Origin: JACDAN01 sp963827705
Lineage (GTDB): Bacteria > Actinomycetota > Thermoleophilia > Gaiellales > Gaiellaceae
Direction: 5' to 3'
Length of the DNA: 64,000 nucleotides
Assembly: GCA_963827705.1 (NCBI GenBank)
Contig: CAWHBN010000001.1
Coordinates: 92,072 to 156,071 of the forward strand
Shown: positions 55,466 through 62,353 of the stretch, in pieces
Numbering within the stretch: the stretch's first letter is position 1
Layout of the letters: every line of letters starts with the position of its first letter
The notes under the pieces: generated by a model
The model's input: only the letters and a program-made list of their open reading frames with translations
What the model was told of the DNA's origin: nothing
The model's database searches: none
Translations under genes and position numbers: made by a program

Positions 55466-56316
55466 GCGACGCGTGGGCGGACTGGCTCCGCACTCGCCGC
55501 ACCGGAGGGGATCCCGAGTACGAGCGCCGCATGCTCGAGCACCTTGGGACGGTGCGTGACCGAGTGCTCGACAACGCAGGGCTCGCTCCCGGCGAGACAC
55601 TGCTCGACGTCGGCTGCGGAAACGGCCTCATCGCCTTCGGCGCGCTGGACCGCGACGCGGATGTCGTGTTCGCAGACGTCTCGCGCCCGCTGCTCGACGA
55701 TTGCCGTCGGCTTGCCGTCGACGCGGGGATCGTCGATCGGTGCCGCTTCGTCGAGGCGGCCGCGACCGACCTCGACGGGATCGACGACGAGTCGATCGAC
55801 GTCGCCGCCACCCGAAGCGTCCTGATCTACGTCAAAGACAAGGAACGTGCCTTCACAGAGCTCAATCGCGTGCTCAGGCCCGGCGGCCGCATCTCGTTGT
55901 TCGAGCCGATCAACCGGTTCGGAATGGCCGAGCGGCGCGGGACGTGGGGCTACGACGTCGACGGTGTGCGCGACCTGATGGAGAAGCTGACCGAGGTCTA
56001 CGCGAGGCGGCAGCCACCCGAGGATCCGATGCTCGACTTCGACGAGCGTGACCTCATCTCGCTCGCGGAGGACGCTGGTTTCTTCCCGATCCACCTCGAG
56101 TATCGCGCCGACATCGAGCCGCCGGAGGCGCGAAACTGGGACTCGTTCGTGCAGAGCTCAGGCAATCCGAAGATCCCGACCCTCGCCGAGGCGATGGACG
56201 AGGCGCTCACCGCCGCAGAGCGCGAGCGGCTCGTTGAGGCGCTGCGCCCGGCGGTGGAGGAAGGTCGCGGCGCGTGGCGGATGGGACACGCGTACCTGTG
56301 GGCCGTCAAGCGGTAG
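55462..56316 (+). CDS. class I SAM-dependent methyltransferase
   Basis: 284 residues from GTG. Motif I is ETLLDVGCGNGLIAFGALD, the acidic post-I region VVFADVSRPLLDDCRRLA, and motif II DDESIDVAATRSVLIYVKDKERAFTELNRVLRPGGRISLFEPIN. The C-terminal part is extra (NWDSFVQSSGNPKIPTLAEAMDEALTAAERERLVEAL). Substrate unknown. Overlaps the preceding gene by four bases. Confidence 0.87.
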   Translation: MSDAWADWLRTRRTGGDPEYERRMLEHLGTVRDRVLDNAGLAPGETLLDVGCGNGLIAFGALDRDADVVFADVSRPLLDDCRRLAVDAGIVDRCRFVEAAATDLDGIDDESIDVAATRSVLIYVKDKERAFTELNRVLRPGGRISLFEPINRFGMAERRGTWGYDVDGVRDLMEKLTEVYARRQPPEDPMLDFDERDLISLAEDAGFFPIHLEYRADIEPPEARNWDSFVQSSGNPKIPTLAEAMDEALTAAERERLVEALRPAVEEGRGAWRMGHAYLWAVKR

Positions 56317-56744
56317 CCCTTGGCGCCCTGGTGGCGGCGCTCGCCGGCTGTTCCTTCGGCAGCGACAGCGGCGAGGCGGAGTTCGTCAAGGAGGCCGACG
56401 CGATCTGCGCCCAGCACGAGCGCCAGATCTCGCTCATTCCTCCCCCGCAGACATACCTGCGCGACTTCGCCGTCTTCATGCAGCGCGCAGTCCCGATCGC
56501 GCGGGAGCAGAACCAGAAGCTCCGCGCGATCGACGTGCCGGAGGGCGACGCCGCTGACTTCCGGCGGATGATCGGGTTGATGGACCAGCAGCTCGACCTC
56601 TGGGCGCAGGCCGGTCGGCAGGCGTTCGACGGGAACGAGGCGCAGGCGCAGCAGACGTTCGCCCAGTCGTCAGGCCCGGGTGAGGAGGCTCAGCGGATCT
56701 CCGCGGAGATCGGGTTCTTCTCCTGCGCGAGACCGGAGGGCTAG
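56298..56744 (+). CDS. putative lipoprotein, unknown function
   Basis: 148 residues from GTG 56298. Signal and lipobox: GRQAVALGALVAALAGCSFGS, with Cys at the ALAGC cleavage site. The rest is helical, with EFVKEADAICAQHERQISLIPPPQTYLRDFAVFMQRAVPIAREQNQKLRAIDVP. Many actinobacterial lipoproteins of this type have unknown roles. It overlaps the methyltransferase 3' end by 19 bases and the convergent paaG-like gene by four. Confidence 0.75.
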   Translation: MGRQAVALGALVAALAGCSFGSDSGEAEFVKEADAICAQHERQISLIPPPQTYLRDFAVFMQRAVPIAREQNQKLRAIDVPEGDAADFRRMIGLMDQQLDLWAQAGRQAFDGNEAQAQQTFAQSSGPGEEAQRISAEIGFFSCARPEG

Positions 56745-57511
56745 CGGCCTTCGAACTTCGGGTCGCGCTTTTCGAGGAAGGCGTTCACACCCTCTCGGAA
56801 GTCGTCCGTCTTCGTCGCCGCGGACTGGAGCTGCGCCTCCCACTCGAGCTGCTCCTCGAGCGTCGACTCTGCGGCGTGGTCGAAGAGCCGCTTCGTCATC
56901 CCGATTCCGCGGGTCGGCATGGTGGCGAGCTGCGCCGCCAGCTCGGCGGCGCGGGCCGGGAAGTCATCTGCTCGAACGATCTCGGAGACGAGGCCCCAAG
57001 CGTGGGCTTCTTCGGCCGAGAGCCTGCGCCCGGACGTCATCCACTCGAAGGCGCGGGCTGGACCGAGTAGGCGGGCGATGAAGTAGCTGCCGCCAGAGTC
57101 GGGGACGAGGCCGATGTTGATGAAGGCGGGGACGAAGGTTGCCGCGTCCGAGGCGATGCGGATGTCGCACGCGCAGGCGACCGACAGTCCCGCGCCGGCG
57201 GCGGCGCCGTTGACCGCCGCGATCACGGGTTTCTCGAGCGCCCGGATCGCGAGCACGTTCGGGTGGTAGCTCGCGCGGAGGCGATCGGCGATGTCACCCG
57301 GCGCCTCGCGGAACTCGGTCAGATCCTGCCCGACGCAGAAGCCGCGGCCGGCGCCGGTGAGGACGACCGCGCGTATCTCCGGGTCGCGAGCTTCCTTCAG
57401 CGCCTCGCCGAGCGCCTTGTGCATGTCGCGGTTGAAGGCGTTCAGGACGTCGGGGCGGTTCAGCGTGATCGTGAGGACGCCGCCCTCCCGCGTTGTCTCG
57501 ACCTCGGCCAT
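56741..57511 (-). CDS. paaG: enoyl-CoA hydratase/isomerase, PaaG-like
   Basis: 256 residues. LTITLNRPDVLNAFNRDMHKALGEAL opens the crotonase fold; the oxyanion hole is FCVGQDLTEF and NGAAAGAGLSVACACDIRIAS; FVPAFINIGLVPDSGGSYFIARLLG follows. CVGQDLxE plus GLVPDSGG is typical of PaaG, the isomerase that opens the ring-1,2-epoxide to an oxepin in phenylacetate degradation. It lies 5 kb from paaABCD, on the other strand. A plain enoyl-CoA hydratase remains possible. Confidence 0.85.
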   Translation of the reverse strand: MAEVETTREGGVLTITLNRPDVLNAFNRDMHKALGEALKEARDPEIRAVVLTGAGRGFCVGQDLTEFREAPGDIADRLRASYHPNVLAIRALEKPVIAAVNGAAAGAGLSVACACDIRIASDAATFVPAFINIGLVPDSGGSYFIARLLGPARAFEWMTSGRRLSAEEAHAWGLVSEIVRADDFPARAAELAAQLATMPTRGIGMTKRLFDHAAESTLEEQLEWEAQLQSAATKTDDFREGVNAFLEKRDPKFEGR

Positions 57512-57650
57512 TGGTGCAATCTTGGCGCATCCGCGTCACCCATCCGCGCGCTGCTCGCCGTTAGCGTTTGCCGTGGGCTCTCTTCCCCGGGTGGGTGGGG
57601 CGTAGAGCGACCCGGCGCTGCGCCCTCGACGCAGCCTTTCGCGCCGGGGG

Positions 57651-57656
57651 TACCTT
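57651..57656 (+). promoter_or_regulatory. putative leaderless -10 box
   Basis: TACCTT lies six bases before the ATG at 57663. A weak TCGACG is 19 bases further upstream. It sits in the 151-base divergent gap with paaG; nothing else is recognised there. Confidence 0.4.
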
Positions 57657-57662
57657 GGCCCG

Positions 57663-58676
57663 ATGGCAGATCTCCAGCTCGTTCGCGCCGAGCGACAGGA
57701 CTCCGACCAACCGGTCGCACCCACACCGCTTCCAACCGACGACGAGGCGCTCGACGCCTACTCCCGCGTCGTCACGACGGTCGCGGAACGGCTCGCGCCC
57801 TCCGTCGCCAACCTCCGCGTCTCGCGCCGCGTTCGTGGTGGCCGCCGGCTCGACGGGGCGGGCAGCGCGGTCGTCATCACGCCGGACGGCTTCACGCTCA
57901 CCTCGGCCCACGTCGTGGAACGCACCGACGGAACGGGGATCGCATCGTTCGTCGACGGCCGGGAGCTCGCCTTCGACATCGTCGGCGCCGACCCGCTCTC
58001 GGACCTCGCCGTCCTCCGCCTCGACAGCGACGCCGAGCCCGCCGAGCTCGGCGACGCCGAGAGCCTCCGCGTCGGGCAGCTCGTGGTCGCGATCGGCAAC
58101 CCTCACGGCTTCGCCGGGTCCGTCACGGCCGGCGTCGTCTCCGCGCTCGGCCGCTCGCTTCCCGTCCGCTCCCGGCGAGCCGCCCGGATCGTCGACAACG
58201 TGATCCAGACGGACGCAGCGCTCAATCCCGGCAACTCGGGCGGAGCGCTCGTCGACGGCCGCGGCCGCGTGGTCGGGATCAACACCGCAGTCGCCGGAGT
58301 CGGGCTCGGCCTCGCGGTGCCGATCAACACCGCGACGCGCACAATCGTCGGCGCGCTGATGAGCGAGGGGCGCTTCCGCCGCGCCTATCTCGGCATCGCG
58401 CTCGGCCCGAGGCCGCTACCCCCGCGGCTGGGCCAGCAGCTCGGGCGCACCTCGGCGGTCGAGATCGTCGAGACCGTCGACGACAGCCCCGCCGACGCCG
58501 CAGGGCTCCGGCCCGAGGACCTGATCCTCGAGGTCGACGGCTCACCCGTGGAGAGCGTGAACGACCTCCAGCGTCACATGGTCGGCGATGCGATCGGCCG
58601 GACTGTCCGCGTCACAGTCCACCGCAGTGGACAGACGTTCGACGTGGACCTCGTTCCGGTCGAGCTCGACGTCTGA
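57663..58676 (+). CDS. HtrA/DegP-like trypsin-type serine protease with PDZ domain
   Basis: 337 residues. Catalytic triad: H83 in LTSAHVVE, D114 in DPLSDLAVLRL, and S192 in NPGNSGGALVDG. GNPHGFAGSVTAGVVSALGRS is the family's conserved region before it. A C-terminal PDZ domain runs from about residue 235 (AYLGIALGPRPLPP ... SPADAAGLRPEDLILEVDGSPV). There is no signal peptide or membrane helix, so it is probably cytoplasmic, less usual for HtrA. A role in protein quality control is inferred from the family. Confidence 0.88.
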   Translation: MADLQLVRAERQDSDQPVAPTPLPTDDEALDAYSRVVTTVAERLAPSVANLRVSRRVRGGRRLDGAGSAVVITPDGFTLTSAHVVERTDGTGIASFVDGRELAFDIVGADPLSDLAVLRLDSDAEPAELGDAESLRVGQLVVAIGNPHGFAGSVTAGVVSALGRSLPVRSRRAARIVDNVIQTDAALNPGNSGGALVDGRGRVVGINTAVAGVGLGLAVPINTATRTIVGALMSEGRFRRAYLGIALGPRPLPPRLGQQLGRTSAVEIVETVDDSPADAAGLRPEDLILEVDGSPVESVNDLQRHMVGDAIGRTVRVTVHRSGQTFDVDLVPVELDV

Positions 58677-58682
58677 AGCGCG

Positions 58683-58991
58683 CTATCTGCGGCGCAGCAT
58701 GACGCCGCCGAGCAGCAGGGCAACGAGGCTGTAGAGCACGATCCGAGTGACGTCGACGGCCGGGACCCAGGTCACGTCCTTGCCGCGAATCACGTACGCG
58801 CCGACCGGTCGAGCCTTGAGCCCGAAACCAGCTCCGCCGTTCTGGGTGTCGTCTCCGCCACCTCCGCCGCCGCCCCCGACGACCGCGGCCGGTATGACGG
58901 TAACGCCGTCCTGTTCGATCGGGTCGCCGTAGACACGTCCGACGGTCATCGCGTCGCGGGCCCCTTCCAGGATCTCGTCGACGTTCGGCAT
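58683..58991 (-). CDS. GerW/YtfJ-like protein
   Basis: 102 residues from ATG 58991. NVDEILEGARDAMTVGRVYGDPIEQDGVTVIPAAVVGGGGGGGG followed by GGAGFGLKARPVGAYVIRGKDVTWVPAVDVTRI is the YtfJ/GerW pattern: TVGRVYG, a Gly-rich loop and GxxARPVGxxVI. A membrane span IVLYSLVALLLGGVML ends it. In Bacillus the protein is a sporulation factor; actinobacterial homologues occur in non-spore-formers and their role is unknown. It lies two bases after the crotonase gene. Confidence 0.82.
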   Translation of the reverse strand: MPNVDEILEGARDAMTVGRVYGDPIEQDGVTVIPAAVVGGGGGGGGDDTQNGGAGFGLKARPVGAYVIRGKDVTWVPAVDVTRIVLYSLVALLLGGVMLRRR

Positions 58992-58993
58992 CG

Positions 58994-59767
58994 CTACCTC
59001 CCTTTGAAATCCGGCCGGCGCTTCTCGATGAACGCGCTCAGGCCCTCCTTCGAGTCTTCCGAGGCGAAGGCTAGAGCGAGCAGACGCCGCTCGTACTCGA
59101 GCCCCAGGGAGAGCGGTCCCTCGTAGGCGCGGTCGACAGCCTCCTTGGCCAGGCGGTTCGCCACCGGGCCCTTCGCGGCGATGTCGCGCGCGACCCGCTT
59201 GGCCTCGTCGAGCCACGCCTCCTTTGCGACGAGACGAGCGACGAGGCCCGCCTCGAGCGCCTCCCTCGCAGAGAGGAACCGCCCGCTGAGGATCACGTCC
59301 ATGGCGGTCGCCTTGCCGACGGCCTTTGTGAGCCGCTGCGTGCCGCCGGCGCCGGGGATGATCCCGAGCCCGGTCTCGGGCTGGCCGAACTTCGCGGTCT
59401 CGGACGCGACGATCAGGTCGCAGGCCAGCGCGAGCTCGCAACCGCCGCCGAGGCAGAACCCCGAGACGGCCGCGACGAGCGGCGTCCAGAGCTCGCGAAT
59501 CGCGTCCCAGCGCTCGACCCGCCGCTGGTAATAGAGGTCGATCGTCGACGCCTCGGCGAGCTGCCCGATGTCCGCGCCGGCGGCAAATGCGCGTTCCGAC
59601 CCCGCAAGGACGATGCAACGAATGCCGCCGTCGCGGTCGAGCTCCTGGAGCCGCTCGACGAGCTCCGACATCAGGTCGTCGGAGAGCGCGTTGAGCTGCT
59701 TCGGCCTGTTGAGCTGGACGACGGCGACGGGCTCGTCGCGCTCGACCAGAACCAGTGACTCGCTCAC
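58994..59767 (-). CDS. enoyl-CoA hydratase
   Basis: 257 residues from GTG 59767. AVVQLNRPKQLNALSDDLMSELVERLQELDRD, the oxyanion hole GSERAFAAGADIGQLAEAS and SGFCLGGGCELALACDLIVAS, then FGQPETGLGIIPGAGGTQRL with the catalytic Glu in PETGLGIIPGAGG. This is the standard hydratase of beta-oxidation and aromatic-acid catabolism, possibly PaaF-like. It overlaps the next crotonase gene (GTGA). Confidence 0.9.
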   Translation of the reverse strand: MSESLVLVERDEPVAVVQLNRPKQLNALSDDLMSELVERLQELDRDGGIRCIVLAGSERAFAAGADIGQLAEASTIDLYYQRRVERWDAIRELWTPLVAAVSGFCLGGGCELALACDLIVASETAKFGQPETGLGIIPGAGGTQRLTKAVGKATAMDVILSGRFLSAREALEAGLVARLVAKEAWLDEAKRVARDIAAKGPVANRLAKEAVDRAYEGPLSLGLEYERRLLALAFASEDSKEGLSAFIEKRRPDFKGR

Positions 59768-60570
59768 TTCTTCAGGAACTTCTCGATCGCCGCCTTCGGC
59801 TCGTCGGTCGCCATCGAGAGCGCGAGCCAGTCGCGGGCGTGGTTGATCGTCTCGTGCCATGCGAGGTCGCGCCAGAAGTTCATGTGCTGCTTCGCGTAAC
59901 GGGTCGTCTGCGGGAGCTTGCGCGCGAGATTCTCGACCACCTCGTCAGTTTTCGCGTCCAGCTCCCCGGCCGGAACCGCCCAGTTCACGAGCCCCCACTC
60001 CTCGGCCTGCTTGGCCGGGATCTCCTCACACATGAAGACGATCTCGCGCGCCCGCCGATCGCCGACCATGATCGCGAGCCACTGCGTCGCGCCCCCGGCC
60101 GGCACCGACCCATGCTCCGGCCCGACGTGGCGGATGAACGCATCGTCGACCATGACGGCGAGGTCGCAGGCCATCTGGAGCTCGTTGCCGCCGCCGACCG
60201 CGATCCCGTTGATCCGCGCCAGCGTGGGCTTCCCGATCTCCCGCAGCCGGTCGTGCGCGTCCTTGAAGGCACCGAACCATTTCCAGTACTCGGTCGGCTT
60301 GCCGACGTACTCCTCCGCCCAGTTGCGCAGGTCTGCGCCGACGCAGAACGCACGCCCTTTGCCGGTGAGGACGACGACGCGGATCTCGTCGTCCCAGGAG
60401 GCGTCTTCGCAGGCACGGGCGAGCTCTCGCAGCATCTGGAAGTCGAAGGCGTTGAGGACGTCCGGCCGGTTGAAGGTGATGGTCGCCCGTGGCGGCGCCT
60501 TGTCGTAGACGATCTTCTCGAAGCCGAGCTCTTCGGGCGACAGCGGTGCGGGGTAGGTCGGCTGGCTCAC
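59764..60570 (-). CDS. enoyl-CoA hydratase/isomerase family protein
   Basis: 268 residues. ATITFNRPDVLNAFDFQMLRELARAC, FCVGADLRNWAEEYVGKPTEYWKWFGAF, ARINGIAVGGGNELQMACDLAVMVDDAFIRHVGPEHGSVPAGGATQWL and DRRAREIVFMCEEIPAKQAEEWGLVN. The oxyanion-hole residues are kept, and PEHGSVPAGGATQ replaces the usual PExGxxPGAGG, so the reaction may differ from simple hydration. It resembles ring-opening hydrolases of aromatic pathways, but this is inference. Same operon as the EthD-like gene. Confidence 0.85.
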   Translation of the reverse strand: MSQPTYPAPLSPEELGFEKIVYDKAPPRATITFNRPDVLNAFDFQMLRELARACEDASWDDEIRVVVLTGKGRAFCVGADLRNWAEEYVGKPTEYWKWFGAFKDAHDRLREIGKPTLARINGIAVGGGNELQMACDLAVMVDDAFIRHVGPEHGSVPAGGATQWLAIMVGDRRAREIVFMCEEIPAKQAEEWGLVNWAVPAGELDAKTDEVVENLARKLPQTTRYAKQHMNFWRDLAWHETINHARDWLALSMATDEPKAAIEKFLKK

Positions 60571-60845
60571 TCGACCTCTGCGAAGTGGACGTGGAAGCGA
60601 CCGCCCATCTCCATCGCGTCCTTGCCGGTCGCCATGAACTCATCCGTCCGCGCGGCCGACTTGAAGGCCTCCATGTCCGCGAACTCCCACTCGGCGTAGT
60701 ACGGGTACTCCGGCTCGCCCCTCGGTGCGCCGAAGACCGTGCCGTGCCTGAACGTCCCGCCGGGGACCTTGCGGCAGAGCTCCGCGTGCTGCTCGTACCG
60801 GTTCGGATCCGGCTTCTCCTCGTAGAGCATGAACACGCGAATCAT
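60567..60845 (-). CDS. EthD-family protein
   Basis: 92 residues from ATG 60845. IRVFMLYEEKPDPNRYEQHAELCRKVPGGTFRHGTVFGAPRGEPEYPYYAEWEFADMEAFKSAARTDEFMATGKDAMEM is a ferredoxin-like dimeric alpha-beta barrel of the EthD type. Such proteins often accompany aromatic or ether degradation genes. It overlaps the crotonase gene by four bases and is the first gene of an EthD-crotonase-crotonase-GerW run. Confidence 0.82.
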   Translation of the reverse strand: MIRVFMLYEEKPDPNRYEQHAELCRKVPGGTFRHGTVFGAPRGEPEYPYYAEWEFADMEAFKSAARTDEFMATGKDAMEMGGRFHVHFAEVE

Positions 60846-60897
60846 GGCTCTCCTTCCGTCGTCGGCGACCGGGCGGGAGCGTATAGCTTCGCCCTCG

Positions 60898-61350
60898 ATG
60901 TCGAGCGGAACGGCTCTCGCAGTCTCGATCTGCTTCACAGCCGGGATCGCGGGCGGCGTCCAGGCGGCGGTGATGGGAGAGCTCGGCGAACGCGTCGGGA
61001 TCGTCCCGGCCGTCGCGTTCTCCGTGCTCGTCTCCTTCGTGTGCGCCGCCGCAGCTCTCATCGTCTGGGAGCGGAGCTTTGCGGGTGTGCGCGCCGCAAC
61101 CCACGAGCCCGCGTGGCTCTGGGTCGGCGGGATCGCGAGCATCTACATCGTTCTGGCCGCGACGGTCGCGGTGCCACGGATCGGCGTCGCGGCGACGATC
61201 GGGCTCGTCATCGCCGGGAACCTGATCATGGCGGCGCTGATCGACAAGTACGGATGGCTCGCCCAGGACGCGATCCCGATCGACCGTTGGCGGATCCTTG
61301 GGCTCTTGCTCCTCGCCGCCGGCGCGGCGCTCACGCTCTCGCGGCGCTGA
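60898..61350 (+). CDS. DMT-superfamily (YdcZ/DUF606-like) membrane protein
   Basis: 150 residues from ATG 60898 with five membrane helices: TALAVSICFTAGIAGGVQAAVMGELG, IVPAVAFSVLVSFVCAAAALIVWE, LWVGGIASIYIVLAATVAVPRIGVA, ATIGLVIAGNLIMAALIDKYG and RILGLLLLAAGAALTL. VAATIGLVIAGNLIMA is typical of the family. Substrate unknown. TATAGC at 60882-60887 lies ten bases before the ATG. Ends four bases from the convergent DUF899 gene. Confidence 0.78.
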   Translation: MSSGTALAVSICFTAGIAGGVQAAVMGELGERVGIVPAVAFSVLVSFVCAAAALIVWERSFAGVRAATHEPAWLWVGGIASIYIVLAATVAVPRIGVAATIGLVIAGNLIMAALIDKYGWLAQDAIPIDRWRILGLLLLAAGAALTLSRR

Positions 61351-61353
61351 GAC

Positions 61354-62028
61354 CTAGTACTCGTCGTGGCGGCGCCACCACTCGTACGGCGGCGTCTGTG
61401 ACCGGCCCTCGGGTGTGTCCTCCCATTCCTCCTGGCGGCCGAGCGGTGTGAGGTCGAGGAAGCTCCAGACGCTTCCGAGCGCTTCGACTCCACGCGACGT
61501 CGTGAAATAGCTGCGGAAGACCCGCTCTCCGTCACGGATGAAAACGCTGAGGCCGAAGGTCTCGCCCCGGTCGGTCGAGACGCCGAAATCCCGGTTGAAT
61601 TCCGAGCCGGCGGACGAGAACCACGGGATCTCCCAGCCCATCCTGCGGCGGTAGGCCTCGATCCGCTCGAGCGGCGCCAACGAGACGAGCGCGAACGACG
61701 TGTCGCGGGCGTGGAAGTGGGCGAGGTGGCCGACCTGGTCGACGAACATGGAACACCCGGGGCAGCCCGCGTCCGGCCAGCCGTTGACGCCGGGCGCGAA
61801 CATGAAGTGGTAGAGGATCAGCTGGCTGCGGCCCTCGAACAGGTCGAGCAGGCTCGCCTTGCCGTCCGTCCCCTCGAAGACGTAGTCCTTCTCGATCTCC
61901 GTCAGCGGCTGCCGGCGGCGCTCGGCGGCCAGGGCGTCGCTCGCGCGGGTCGCCTCCTTCTCCTTGGCCAAGAGCGCTTCGTGCGCCGCCTGCCACTCGG
62001 CCTGGGACACGACGTCCGGAAGACTCAC
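61354..62028 (-). CDS. DUF899 (thioredoxin-like) family protein
   Basis: 224 residues. VVSQAEWQAAHEALLAKEKEATRASDALAAERRRQP and the core LILYHFMFAPGVNGWPDAGCPGCSMFVDQVGHLAHFHARDTSFALVSLAPLERIEAYRRRMGWEIPWFSS match DUF899. The fold is thioredoxin-like with a CPGC pair in place of the classical CxxC. Function unknown. Divergent from the small membrane protein gene by 58 bases, with nothing recognised in the gap. Confidence 0.9.
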   Translation of the reverse strand: MSLPDVVSQAEWQAAHEALLAKEKEATRASDALAAERRRQPLTEIEKDYVFEGTDGKASLLDLFEGRSQLILYHFMFAPGVNGWPDAGCPGCSMFVDQVGHLAHFHARDTSFALVSLAPLERIEAYRRRMGWEIPWFSSAGSEFNRDFGVSTDRGETFGLSVFIRDGERVFRSYFTTSRGVEALGSVWSFLDLTPLGRQEEWEDTPEGRSQTPPYEWWRRHDEY

Positions 62029-62086
62029 GTCCAGAAGCTACAGGCTCAGAGTTGGCTCGAAGCGTCCCCTACCATCCAGCCCTCCG

Positions 62087-62353
62087 ATGGCAGAGGTCTT
62101 CTTCGTACTCGCAGCTTTCGCGCTGCCGATCCTCGCCGGGGCTGCGGCACGCCTGCTCGGCAGACCGTGGTGGTGGGGCGCCGTCGTCGCCGTCGTCGTC
62201 ATGCTCGTGGCTGCGATCGCCCCGGAGCCGGAGGAGGGCGAATCACGCCTCGCGGCGGGCGATCTCGTGTTCCTGCTGATCGTCGCCCTGGTCGTCGCCG
62301 GCCTCGCATGGCTCGGCGCACGCCTGGCCGGCCGTTTCGCCCGGTCCGCCTAG
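62087..62353 (+). CDS. small membrane protein, unknown function
   Basis: 88 residues from ATG 62087 with three helices: EVFFVLAAFALPILAGAAARLLG, PWWWGAVVAVVVMLVAAIAP, and LVFLLIVALVVAGLAWLGARLAG. An acidic loop EPEEGESRLAAGD separates the second and third. No family recognised. It overlaps the convergent molybdenum hydroxylase gene by four bases. Confidence 0.65.
   Translation: MAEVFFVLAAFALPILAGAAARLLGRPWWWGAVVAVVVMLVAAIAPEPEEGESRLAAGDLVFLLIVALVVAGLAWLGARLAGRFARSA

Noticed and set aside
58847..58885. Gly-rich repeat in the GerW/YtfJ-like gene as a microsatellite
   Set aside because: It encodes the flexible loop usual for this family.
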